From a bacterium (GTDB lineage: Bacteria > Armatimonadota > UBA5829), in the NCBI GenBank assembly GCA_021372295.1, contig JAJFUS010000036.1, positions 1-57,918 of the forward strand: a stretch of 57,918 bases of DNA, written 5' to 3'. Positions 41,667-49,078 of this stretch are shown in pieces. Each line of letters starts with the position of its first letter. Positions within the stretch are counted from its first letter, which is position 1. The translations under genes and the position numbers were made by a program. The notes below the pieces were generated by a model. That model searched no databases. It had not been told where the DNA came from and saw nothing but the letters and a program-made list of their open reading frames with translations.

Positions 41667-42971
41667 ATGAGAATAACCGATATTATCGCGGCGAAAAGAG
41701 ACGGTCTGGATATTGCCGATCAAGACATATCCAAAATCGTGCTGGATTACGCGGCGGGCGATGTGCCCGATTACCAGATGTCGGCATTTCTGATGGCATG
41801 CTATATCCGTGGGTTGAGCTTTGCCGAAGTGTCTGCGATGACCAGAGCTATGATCGACAGCGGTGGCATGCTTGACCTCTCCGGCGTATCCGGCGTTAAA
41901 GTGGATAAGCATTCCACCGGCGGAGTGGGGGATAAGACGACCCTTATTGTTGTCCCGATGCTGGCGGTGTGCGGCCTGAAAGTGCCGAAGATGTCCGGCA
42001 GAGGACTGGGTTTCACAGGCGGCACGCTGGATAAGCTCGAATCGATTCCGGGTTTCAACACTGCAATCGACCCTCAAGCGTTCGCCGGGCAGGTCGAAGA
42101 CATTGGCGCGGCTATTGCGGGTCAGAGCCGGGAGATTGTCCCTGCAGATAAGAAAATTTATGCCCTTCGCGACGTGACCGCCACGGTTGAGAGTATTCCG
42201 TTGATCGCGGCGAGCATTATGAGCAAGAAGATCGCGTGCGCAAGTGATGTGGTTTTGCTGGACGTGAAAGTCGGTTCCGGCGCGTTCGCCAGAGACATTG
42301 TGCAGGCGCGCGAGCTTGCAAATACTATGATCGCTATCGGAGCGAATCTGGGAAAAACGGTCGGCGCGGTGGTTACTGATATGAACCAGCCTTTGGGCTG
42401 TGCTGTGGGTAATGCGATAGAGGTTGCCGAAGCAATCGACGCGCTCAAAGGCGGCGGCCCTGACGATCTGAGACGGCTGTGCGTTGAACTTTGCGCCGTG
42501 ATGCTTGTCATTGCCGGGCGCTGCGAGTCCGTAAGCGACTCTCGCAGCCTGGCTGTTTCGTGTCTGGACTCCGGGGAAGCTCTGCGGAAGTTTGTGGAGA
42601 TTGTCGCGGCGCAGGGAGGCGACGCCGGCGTAGTGGAAGACGCATTGCTGCTTCCTCAGGCTAGGTCTCGGTGCGATGTTACAAGCTTGGAGTCGGGATT
42701 TGTGTCTGAGATTGCATGCGCGCGTATTGGCGCGGCAGCATCCCTGCTGGGCGCTGGGCGCAGGTACAAGGAAGATGCCGTCGATTCTGCCGTTGGGATT
42801 ATTGTGAAAAAGAAGCTGGGTGACCGCGTCGAAAAGGGCGAGGTTCTTGCCCAACTGCATGTAAACGACGAATCAAACGTCTCTGAGGCGTCAAACATGG
42901 TGTCGGACGCATATCGTATAGGCCGCGAGGTTGCGATATCGCCGTTGATTCACGAGATCATTCGGCCTTAA
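41667..42971 (+). CDS. pdp: Pyrimidine-nucleoside phosphorylase
   Basis: 434 residues, the normal length for the family. It cleaves thymidine, uridine or deoxyuridine with phosphate, giving base and sugar-1-phosphate in nucleoside salvage. Visible are the N-terminal helical domain, the phosphate-binding KHSTGGVGDK (81-90), the family signature SGRGLGFTGGTLDKLE (110-125), and the C-terminal domain with DRVEKGEVLAQLH. The Arg-Ser-Lys site can be traced in IPLIAASIMSKK. The short form fits Pdp/DeoA rather than the long archaeal AMP phosphorylase. ATG at 41667 with AAGG upstream; 22 leading codons are rejected. Its end overlaps the convergent histidine kinase by 14 bp. Confidence 0.92.
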   Translation: MRITDIIAAKRDGLDIADQDISKIVLDYAAGDVPDYQMSAFLMACYIRGLSFAEVSAMTRAMIDSGGMLDLSGVSGVKVDKHSTGGVGDKTTLIVVPMLAVCGLKVPKMSGRGLGFTGGTLDKLESIPGFNTAIDPQAFAGQVEDIGAAIAGQSREIVPADKKIYALRDVTATVESIPLIAASIMSKKIACASDVVLLDVKVGSGAFARDIVQARELANTMIAIGANLGKTVGAVVTDMNQPLGCAVGNAIEVAEAIDALKGGGPDDLRRLCVELCAVMLVIAGRCESVSDSRSLAVSCLDSGEALRKFVEIVAAQGGDAGVVEDALLLPQARSRCDVTSLESGFVSEIACARIGAAASLLGAGRRYKEDAVDSAVGIIVKKKLGDRVEKGEVLAQLHVNDESNVSEASNMVSDAYRIGREVAISPLIHEIIRP

Positions 42972-44268
42972 GCGCAGGCAGAGTAATTTCAACTCGTGTG
43001 CCCTTGCATTCTTTGCTGGTAAGAGTCAACTTGCCTCCGTGAGCTTCGATCAGCCCGCGTGCGATCCTCAGCCCCAAGCCGCTGTGACTGTCGCCCGGCG
43101 TGCGTGCGGCATCGGCTCGATAGAATGCGTCGAAGATGTGTGAAATGTGTTCTTCTGAGATTCCATGCCCATTGTCCGAGACCATGATCTTTACGGGATC
43201 GGAGTCTATCAAATCAACGTTCACTTGGGCGTCCTGTCCGGCATAGCTGATGGCGTTGTCCAGGAGATTGTCGAGAACCTGCGCTATGCGATCAGGGTCG
43301 GCATTAATCATTACAGGCGACCCCGAAGGCACAGGCATTAATATGATCCCGGTATCGCCTGCTCGCTGCATACACGCCTGCACGCACTTCGACGCGACTT
43401 CCCGCAGGTCGATGCGCTTTGGGTGCAGAGGAAGTTCTTGAAGATCGAGCTTGGCGAGCTCCAGCAGATCGCTTACCAGGTTTGCGAGCCGGTCGGACAC
43501 ATTTACCAACGATGTAACCGCTCGCTCGCGCCGCTGCGGGTCGTCCGCCACTCCGTCGGCAAGCGCGCCGGACATAGTCTGCATGGTGGTGACCGGGCTG
43601 CGCAGTTCGTGCGCGACATCGGCAAGAAGCTGCCTTCTGCGCTCGGCGTCGCGCTCCAGCCGTGAAATCTGGTTCGAAACACGGCTTGCCATCTCGTTCA
43701 TTGCTGAGGCGACCTGGGTGAACTCGTCGTCGCCTTCGACCTCTATCCTGTGTCCGAGGTTTCCCGAATGGAACGCTTTAGCGCCGGCTGCCAGAGCCGA
43801 GAGCGGGCGAGTGAACGTCCGTCCCAGCCACGTTCCGGCCACCAGCGCCAGTATAAGCGCTGTCGCCACGCGTGAGTAGATCAGTATCCAGCTCGGGACA
43901 TCATTTTGAGGTTCGCCCGGTGGAGGGTTGTCCTGTTGCGGTTCGGGAGGGCCGTCGTGCTCTGGCGCTGCGCGATTATCCATCTGCGGCGGCCTTTTCA
44001 TGTCGGGGGAGGCAGTCGATGGCTGTGGAGGCATTTCGCGAAAGACCTGTCTGGGCCCGAACAGAAAATCGACAAAATTGAACGCGGGCTCAGGGATCGG
44101 CACGGGATATATGTCGGGGCGACTGAGCATCTGCTGTCTGAGCTGATGGACATCTCGATAAACGAGATAGTAAGCCGTGCCGCTGCTCAAGATCCAACTG
44201 AGCACAATCACCAGCAAGATCGAGAGCATGAGCCTGGTTCGGACGCTAGTCTTCGGGACGAAACGCAT
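42958..44268 (-). CDS. Sensor histidine kinase (HAMP, HisKA, HATPase)
   Basis: 436 residues. Two membrane helices (about 13-36 and 127-148) enclose a Pro/Gln/Asp-rich periplasmic loop (MPPQPSTASPDMKRPPQMDN) without a recognised sensor fold. HAMP covers about 147-200. The HisKA motif is LADVAHELRSP with His220. The ATP-binding domain has the N box LDNLLDNAISYAG, G1 VSDNGHGISEE, F box IFDAFYRAD and G2 SGLGLRIARGLIEAHGG. It is the partner of the response regulator immediately upstream, which it overlaps by 23 bp. Stimulus unknown. Confidence 0.93.
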   Translation of the reverse strand: MRFVPKTSVRTRLMLSILLVIVLSWILSSGTAYYLVYRDVHQLRQQMLSRPDIYPVPIPEPAFNFVDFLFGPRQVFREMPPQPSTASPDMKRPPQMDNRAAPEHDGPPEPQQDNPPPGEPQNDVPSWILIYSRVATALILALVAGTWLGRTFTRPLSALAAGAKAFHSGNLGHRIEVEGDDEFTQVASAMNEMASRVSNQISRLERDAERRRQLLADVAHELRSPVTTMQTMSGALADGVADDPQRRERAVTSLVNVSDRLANLVSDLLELAKLDLQELPLHPKRIDLREVASKCVQACMQRAGDTGIILMPVPSGSPVMINADPDRIAQVLDNLLDNAISYAGQDAQVNVDLIDSDPVKIMVSDNGHGISEEHISHIFDAFYRADAARTPGDSHSGLGLRIARGLIEAHGGKLTLTSKECKGTRVEITLPALKAE

Positions 44269-44929
44269 ATCCCACCCCCCTGACGGTCGCGATTGGGCAA
44301 TTTTCCAGCCCCGCCGCCGTCAACTTCTCGCGCAACCGGTAAACGTGATTGTCCACCAGTCGAAGCTCGCCGTAAAACTCGTCGTTCCAGATAATCTCGA
44401 CCAGTTTCTCCCGCGTAAAAACGTAATGAGGCCGACGCATAAACGCTGCCAGCAGGTCGAACTCCATTGCAGTAAGCTCGATGGGCGCGCCGCTAACGCT
44501 TACGCGGCGTTCGTCGACAAATACTTCCAGAGTGTTCCATTTGTAATTCGGCCTGGGCTGCTCGGCGCGCCTGGTTCGTCTGAGAAGAGCCTGGATTCTA
44601 GCGACCACCTCCGTCGCGTGGAATGGCTTGGTTACATAGTCGTCGGCTCCGGTTGTAAGGGCGCGGACTTTGTCGATCTCGCCGTCGCGGGCGGAAAGCA
44701 TCATAACGTACGCGTCGGATTCGGCGCGAATGGCACGGCACGCCTCGACGCCGTCCATTTCGGGCATCATAATATCGAGTATGACGACATCGGGTTTCTC
44801 GGTTCGAAAGGCTTCCAGCGCCGACTTGCCGTTGTTTGCGGAAGTCACTTTGAACCCCTCGGCCTCCAGATACCATCGTAGACCCTCGACCAGGTCTGCG
44901 TCATCGTCAGCGATGAGGATATGGCTCAT
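44246..44929 (-). CDS. OmpR/PhoB-family response regulator
   Basis: 227 residues. The receiver domain (1-120) has the acidic pocket IADDDAD, phospho-acceptor Asp52 in VVILDIMMPEMDG, Ser79 and Lys101 in YVTKPF. A winged-helix DNA-binding domain follows (about 130-225) with PIELTAMEFDLLAAFMRRPH, the recognition-helix stretch VDNHVYRLREKL and the terminal hairpin TVRGVGYAF. It is the first gene of a two-gene operon with the histidine kinase. The metallophosphoesterase gene starts divergently about 80 bp away and could be a target. Regulon not readable. Confidence 0.94.
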   Translation of the reverse strand: MSHILIADDDADLVEGLRWYLEAEGFKVTSANNGKSALEAFRTEKPDVVILDIMMPEMDGVEACRAIRAESDAYVMMLSARDGEIDKVRALTTGADDYVTKPFHATEVVARIQALLRRTRRAEQPRPNYKWNTLEVFVDERRVSVSGAPIELTAMEFDLLAAFMRRPHYVFTREKLVEIIWNDEFYGELRLVDNHVYRLREKLTAAGLENCPIATVRGVGYAFRPED

Positions 44930-45009
44930 ACGTTCCTCACGATCATCACGGGATGCTACTATTTTATCACAACATGGTCTATACTCATGAAGAAGGACAA
45001 ATCATTGGG

Positions 45010-45897
45010 TTGCCTAAGAAGTCACAAGAGGTATTCGACATTCAATTGGAAGCAGGCATAATATGTAAAGCCGTCGGTGCGGCGGCAGCCGTGGGTGTCG
45101 GCTGCTATATGACTTTGTTCGAGCAGTTCGACATACGTGTGCGCGAATTCGAGATGGCATTCTCGAACCTGCCGACCGCATTTGACGGTTACACCATTCT
45201 GCATTTGTCCGATCTTCACCTCACAAAGCTCGGGCGGCTCGAAAAGCGGACGATGGAGATTATTGAGGCACGCGAGGTCGATACGTGCGTTGTGACCGGC
45301 GATATCACTCAAGACCCGCGCGCGTCGGACGTGTTTCGACGAGTCTGCTCGGTAATCAAGCATCGTGACCCGCTTTTCGCAATACTGGGCAACTCTGAGC
45401 ATAAGCCGTGGGTGAGCACGAGCATCCTTAAGGAAGCGCTCACGTTTGACGGCCTCAATATGCTTGTGAACTCTTCAAGCAGGATTACGAGAGACGGCCA
45501 GAGCATTGCGGTGGTGGGTGTAGATGACGCGTATTCCCGTCTGGCGGACGTTGACGCGGCTTTCGCTGGTGTCGATCCTGAGGATTTCATTATATACTTG
45601 ACGCATTGCCCGTCGACAACGCCGCAGGGCATTGCCAGGGGCGCGGATCTCACGCTTGCGGGACATACTCATGGAGGCCAGGTTCGCATACCAAGGCTGA
45701 ATTTGTTTTGGACGCACATGCGCGCCAATCGCAGACTCAACGATGGCCTGTATACTCCCGATAAGCTCAGGCGCGTATTAAAGACGGATGTCGGCGAGAG
45801 TACACTTTTTGTAAATCGCGGCGTGGGAACCAGCCGGCTGCATATAAGGCTGTGTTGTCCGCCGGAAATAGTCTATATTGTTTTGCGAAAGGCTTAA
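45010..45897 (+). CDS. Membrane-anchored calcineurin-like metallophosphoesterase with altered motif
   Basis: 295 residues from the TTG at 45010, which has AAGGA 11 bp upstream; open codons reach an ATG at 44953, almost touching the divergent regulator. A hydrophobic N-terminal helix (AGIICKAVGAAAAVGVGCYM) anchors it. Motifs: LHLSDLHL, VTGDITQD, LGNSEH, YLTHCPSTT and AGHTHGGQVRIP. This order fits the YkuE/LpxG-like branch. The usual GNH(D/E) has Ser at the catalytic His position, with a His two residues later. Substrate could be a lipid or nucleotide pyrophosphate; metal sites are otherwise intact. Confidence 0.82.
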   Translation: MPKKSQEVFDIQLEAGIICKAVGAAAAVGVGCYMTLFEQFDIRVREFEMAFSNLPTAFDGYTILHLSDLHLTKLGRLEKRTMEIIEAREVDTCVVTGDITQDPRASDVFRRVCSVIKHRDPLFAILGNSEHKPWVSTSILKEALTFDGLNMLVNSSSRITRDGQSIAVVGVDDAYSRLADVDAAFAGVDPEDFIIYLTHCPSTTPQGIARGADLTLAGHTHGGQVRIPRLNLFWTHMRANRRLNDGLYTPDKLRRVLKTDVGESTLFVNRGVGTSRLHIRLCCPPEIVYIVLRKA

Positions 45898-46020
45898 TTT
45901 GCAGCTTGGATCGGTCGATAAATAATTGACTTGGAACTCATATCCTGTGGTTGCCTTTTGAAAGAAGCTGTTTTTTGCGGGAATTATGTGGTCAGTGGTG
46001 TGCGTATATGAGTTTGTTGG

Positions 46021-46049
46021 TTGACACGCAACGGTGTGTCTTGTACAAT
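46021..46049 (+). promoter_or_regulatory. Strong sigma-70 promoter of the FliA/WhiG-type sigma gene
   Basis: TTGACA (46021-46026) is a perfect -35. A 17-bp spacer follows, then TACAAT (46044-46049), five of six matches to the -10 consensus. The predicted transcript starts near 46056, about 35 bp before the ATG at 46091. An apparent open frame starting at 46034 lies inside this promoter and is not used. Confidence 0.82.
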
Positions 46050-46090
46050 TATGCTCGCACCACTACTTTCGATGGGCGGGAAGTTGGTTT

Positions 46091-46861
46091 ATGAGCGCAC
46101 CTAATCTACAGGTGGTCTGGCACAGATACAAAATTGGCGGAGAAACTAAAGCGCGAGATGTTCTTATACAACATTACGCATATTTGGTAAAGATAACCGC
46201 CGGACGTGTAGTAACCAGTCTGCCTCCTAATGTTGAACGCGACGACCTTATCAGCGCAGGTATTATCGGGCTGATCAAGGCTATAGACCAGTTCGATACC
46301 AAACGCGAGGTCAAGTTCGAAACTTATGCCATCGCGCTGATCCGGGGAGCGATCCTTGAGATGCTGCGCGAGGAAGACTGGGTCCCGCGCTCTATCAGGG
46401 AGAGAGTCAAGGCTCTCGAAAGAACTTATCTCGATCTGGAAAGCCGTCTGGGCAGGCCGGCCACTGAGGAAGAGGTCGCTGTGGCGATGGGGCTGGAGAT
46501 CGACGCATTCCACGTGTTGCTAGCCGATACGGGGCGCGCGTCACTTCTGAGCTTGGACGATATTGTTCTATCCAGCGAAGGCAACGAGAAAATACATCTG
46601 GCAGATGTTGTGTTTGACGAGTCCGCGGATACGTCGGGAGACGTCGAATCTTCAGCGATGAGAGAGTCTCTGGGCGAGGGAATCGACAGGCTTCCTGACA
46701 GAGAAAAGCTGGTGATTGCCCTTTACTATTACGAGGGTCTGACGTTCAAGGAGATCGGAAAAATACTTGAGGTGTCGGAGTCGCGTGTCTATCAACTTCA
46801 CACACAGGCGGTCCTTCGGCTGCGCGGTTATTTGCAGCGCGATCTGGCCCTGTTCCATTAG
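46091..46861 (+). CDS. FliA/WhiG-family sigma factor
   Basis: 256 residues, close to the length of FliA. Region 2 (about 20-95) has HYAYLVKITAGRV, ERDDLISAGIIGLIKAIDQFD and KFETYAIALIRGAILEMLREEDWVPRS (in two parts). Region 3 follows with RSIRERVKALERTYLDLESR and RPATEEEVAVAMG. Region 4 ends with LPDREKLVIALYYYEGLTFKE and VSESRVYQLHTQAVLRLR. In the family it directs flagellar or developmental genes. No flagellar genes or FlgM-type anti-sigma appear here, so its regulon is unknown. The ATG follows GGGCGGGAAG. Confidence 0.9.
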   Translation: MSAPNLQVVWHRYKIGGETKARDVLIQHYAYLVKITAGRVVTSLPPNVERDDLISAGIIGLIKAIDQFDTKREVKFETYAIALIRGAILEMLREEDWVPRSIRERVKALERTYLDLESRLGRPATEEEVAVAMGLEIDAFHVLLADTGRASLLSLDDIVLSSEGNEKIHLADVVFDESADTSGDVESSAMRESLGEGIDRLPDREKLVIALYYYEGLTFKEIGKILEVSESRVYQLHTQAVLRLRGYLQRDLALFH

Positions 46862-46900
46862 TTTCTAACTTTTTGACTCAACATTGAGAGGAGCTTATGA

Positions 46901-47902
46901 ATGCACAAGATTAGATTCAGCCTGATCGCACTGGTGGCGCTGGCGATTCTGAGCACGTTGCTTGCCGGCTGCGGCAAGAAAAGCATGGTAAAAGTAAACG
47001 GCGAGAGCGTCTCGCGAGAAGAATTCGTTTCCAGGCTCGAGCAGGTTCCCGTCCAGACTCAGCAGGGCACTAAAATGGCTGGCCAGTATGTGATCGAACA
47101 GATTATTGGTGAGAAGCTGATAGCAGAACTTGCCGAGAAAGAAAAAGTCGCGCCGACCGAGGCTCAGATCGAGAAGAAGATCACCGCAATCAAGAAAGAA
47201 AGTGGCGGCGACCTCAAGAAAGTCCTTGCCCAGCGCGGCATGACAATGGACGATCTGAAAAAGCAGTTGACTATCCAGCAGGCTCTTGTGAACGTGGTTT
47301 CCAAGGACGTAAAAATCCCCGATGCTGACGTTAAAAAGGCTTACGATCAGGCTCTTGCAGCGAAGAACTCTCCGTTTAAGCGACCGGAACAGGTTTTCGT
47401 GAGCGTCATAGCCGCTTCTGATAAGAATGCTGTCGATAAGGCGTATAAGCTGATCTCGGGAGGCACTGACTTCAGCACTGTTGCTATGCAGACCAACGAT
47501 ATTCCGGTGCTCAAGCAGAGCCAGGGCAAGCTCGGATGGGTCAGCAAGGGTGATGCCCAGTTCGGCGCGCAGATCAGAAGCTATGCTTTCTCGCTGGAGA
47601 TGGGCAAGTTCTCGAAGCCTTTTAAGGACGACGACAAGTGGGTCATCGTCAAGGCCGAACGCAAGCGCGACGCTTACACTCAGAAATATGATGATGTCAA
47701 GGATATGATTCGCGAGCAGATGGCTGTTGCAAAAGGTTCTCAGACCGGCACTTTCCGCAAGGATATGCAAAAGTTTACCAAGGACGCCGATATTGTCGTG
47801 GGCTCCGAGCGGTATAAGGGCGTTGTGGACAAGATCAAGAAAGAAGCCGCCGCGAGTTTGGAAGAAAAACTTCAGCCGGCTGGCGGCAAGGCCACAAAGT
47901 AA
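46901..47902 (+). CDS. PrsA/SurA-like foldase lipoprotein (parvulin-type peptidyl-prolyl isomerase)
   Basis: 333 residues. A lipoprotein signal ends in LLAGC with Cys24, giving a lipid anchor. A SurA_N-like helical domain (about 30-145; VKVNGESVSREEFVSRLEQV) comes first. A parvulin/rotamase-like domain follows (about 165-265; VFVSVIAASDKNAVDKAYKL, LGWVSKGDAQFG, FSKPFKDDDKWVIVKAERK), then a charged C-terminal helix. Such proteins help exported proteins fold. It lies 39 bp after the sigma gene in the same direction and ends at a clear terminator. GAGGAG precedes the ATG. Confidence 0.9.
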   Translation: MHKIRFSLIALVALAILSTLLAGCGKKSMVKVNGESVSREEFVSRLEQVPVQTQQGTKMAGQYVIEQIIGEKLIAELAEKEKVAPTEAQIEKKITAIKKESGGDLKKVLAQRGMTMDDLKKQLTIQQALVNVVSKDVKIPDADVKKAYDQALAAKNSPFKRPEQVFVSVIAASDKNAVDKAYKLISGGTDFSTVAMQTNDIPVLKQSQGKLGWVSKGDAQFGAQIRSYAFSLEMGKFSKPFKDDDKWVIVKAERKRDAYTQKYDDVKDMIREQMAVAKGSQTGTFRKDMQKFTKDADIVVGSERYKGVVDKIKKEAAASLEEKLQPAGGKATK

Positions 47903-47931
47903 TCCGGTTCTCCTGTCTTTGGAGACATACA

Positions 47932-47966
47932 AAGCCCTCGCCTGAAATTAAGGCGAGGGCTTTTTT
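47932..47966. terminator. Rho-independent terminator after the foldase gene
   Basis: AAGCCCTCGCC and GGCGAGGGCTT form an 11-bp stem with a 9-base loop, followed by TTTTTT (47961-47966) on the plus strand. The complementary A-run also lets it end the convergent cation-exporter transcript, whose stop lies at 47968. Confidence 0.92.
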
Positions 47967-47967
47967 G

Positions 47968-48918
47968 TCAGTCGTCGGAATTTTTTGCCGCACATATATG
48001 AGCCTGAGAGCAGTCTGGCCCGCATGCGCCGTCGCAGGGCTCTATATGGATTGTGACGATGGTGTAGCCTTTGTAGCGGCTGCGGATATCGCGCGTGATT
48101 TCCTCGGTGATGTCGTGGGAATCTCCCACGGACATATTCGGGTCGACTAACAGATGAAATTCGACGAACCTGTCCGAGCCTGCCTTGCGCGTGCGAAGTT
48201 TGTGAAACCCTTTGACCGGTGAGTCGATACTGAGCAGATAATCGCAAATCCATTTTTCTTCTTCAGCGGGTAGGCTTACATCCAGAAGATCCTGCGCCGA
48301 CTCTATTGTCAGCTTCCAGGCGGTTTTTATAATCAGCATCGCCACGAGGATTGCAGCCACAGGGTCGATCCAGTGAAAGTGAACGCCTGGAAATGCGGCT
48401 TCGGCCAGCCATATCAAAGCGAGTCCCGCCATAACGCCCGCTGACGTATATACATCAGTGCGCAGATGCCATGCGTCGGCTTGCAGCGCGACCGAATCGG
48501 TCTGCTTGCCCACTTTGAACAGCATGTGCGAGACGATTATGTTGGCGACCGCCGAAATCAGCATTACGCCGACGCCGTACCCCACGGATTCCAGAGCCAC
48601 CGGGTGTGCGAGCTTCTTGATCGCCTCAAATATAATCCACCCAGCGGCGAGAAATATAAGCAGCGCTTCAACAGTGCCCGATATATTTTCGACCTTGCCG
48701 TGACCGAACGGGTGCTCCTTGTCGGCGGGTTGGCCGGATGTCCTTACGGCGAACAAAGCGATTACCGCTGCCACTAAGTCCACACCAGAGTGGATCGCCT
48801 CGGAGATTACCGATACCGATCCTATTATGATGCCGATCGCCAGCTTCAACAGCACCAGAGTCGAATTTGAAATAACCGATAAAAGAGCTACCCTGGATTT
48901 TCTCTTGGCGTTGTTCAC
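47968..48918 (-). CDS. Cation diffusion facilitator (CDF) metal exporter, probably Ni/Co-responsive
   Basis: 316 residues with six membrane helices and a C-terminal ferredoxin-like cytoplasmic domain. Metal-site motifs are His43-x3-Asp47 in helix 2 and His151-x3-Asp155 in helix 5, the HD-HD set seen in several divalent-metal exporters. The loop DKEHPFGHGKVE matches the family. The tail is Cys/His-rich (CDGACGPDCSQAHIC) and may bind metal. A NiCo-type riboswitch precedes it, suggesting nickel or cobalt export; sequence alone does not fix the ion. GTG start at 48918 with GAGAGG upstream. Confidence 0.93.
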   Translation of the reverse strand: MNNAKRKSRVALLSVISNSTLVLLKLAIGIIIGSVSVISEAIHSGVDLVAAVIALFAVRTSGQPADKEHPFGHGKVENISGTVEALLIFLAAGWIIFEAIKKLAHPVALESVGYGVGVMLISAVANIIVSHMLFKVGKQTDSVALQADAWHLRTDVYTSAGVMAGLALIWLAEAAFPGVHFHWIDPVAAILVAMLIIKTAWKLTIESAQDLLDVSLPAEEEKWICDYLLSIDSPVKGFHKLRTRKAGSDRFVEFHLLVDPNMSVGDSHDITEEITRDIRSRYKGYTIVTIHIEPCDGACGPDCSQAHICAAKNSDD

Positions 48919-48944
48919 TCTTCACGCACCTCTCTATTATGCAC

Positions 48945-48979
48945 GAAAGCCCCGTGGGACGTTAGTCCCACAGGGCTTG
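48945..48979 (-). terminator. Terminator hairpin of the NiCo riboswitch expression platform
   Basis: On the minus strand AAGCCC-U-GUGGGAC and GUCCCAC-G-GGGCUU form a long stem with one U-G pair and a UAAC loop, followed by a short TTTCGT tail. The 5' arm takes in the conserved GUGGGAC end of the aptamer, so terminator and aptamer cannot form together. The U-tract is weak. Confidence 0.8.
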
Positions 48980-49040
48980 AACCTGCTGCCTGATTTATAG
49001 GCCCAGCCGCACCCCTGATGCCGGGGTCGCCTGCTCTTGA
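48962..49040 (-). ncRNA. NiCo (czcD) riboswitch aptamer
   Basis: On the minus strand, from about 49036 to 48965, the RNA reads in order: GAGCAGGC; a hairpin with ACCCC/GGGGT arms; GCGGCTGGGCCT...AGGC as a second hairpin with its GGG triplet; then CAGG/CCTG as a third hairpin; then UGUGGGAC. Conserved elements and their order match the four-way-junction NiCo riboswitch that binds Ni2+ or Co2+ cooperatively, as I remember the solved example. A promoter is just upstream, a competing terminator downstream and a CDF exporter follows. Metal binding should prevent termination and turn the exporter on. The basal P1 pairing is not obvious here. Confidence 0.85.
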
Positions 49041-49045
49041 AAGAC

Positions 49046-49074
49046 AGTATATCCTACACTTATCTTTGTGTCAA
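49046..49074 (-). promoter_or_regulatory. Promoter of the NiCo riboswitch-CDF transcript
   Basis: Minus strand: TTGACA (49074-49069), 17-bp spacer, TATACT (49051-49046). Both hexamers are at or within one base of consensus. It begins 5 bp after the dsbD stop at 49079, and the predicted start near 49039 places the aptamer at the very 5' end of the transcript. Confidence 0.88.
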
Positions 49075-49078
49075 ATTG

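Noticed and set aside
41646..42860. 404-codon minus-strand open frame
   Set aside because: Exactly opposite the pyrimidine-nucleoside phosphorylase gene, whose signatures are complete.
46895..47932. 345-codon minus-strand open frame
   Set aside because: Opposite the foldase lipoprotein gene, which has a lipobox, a ribosome-binding site and a terminator.
48970..49000. tRNA-like T-arm (GGTTCAAGCCC) on the minus strand
   Set aside because: No acceptor, D or anticodon arms fit around it; the segment is explained as part of the NiCo aptamer.
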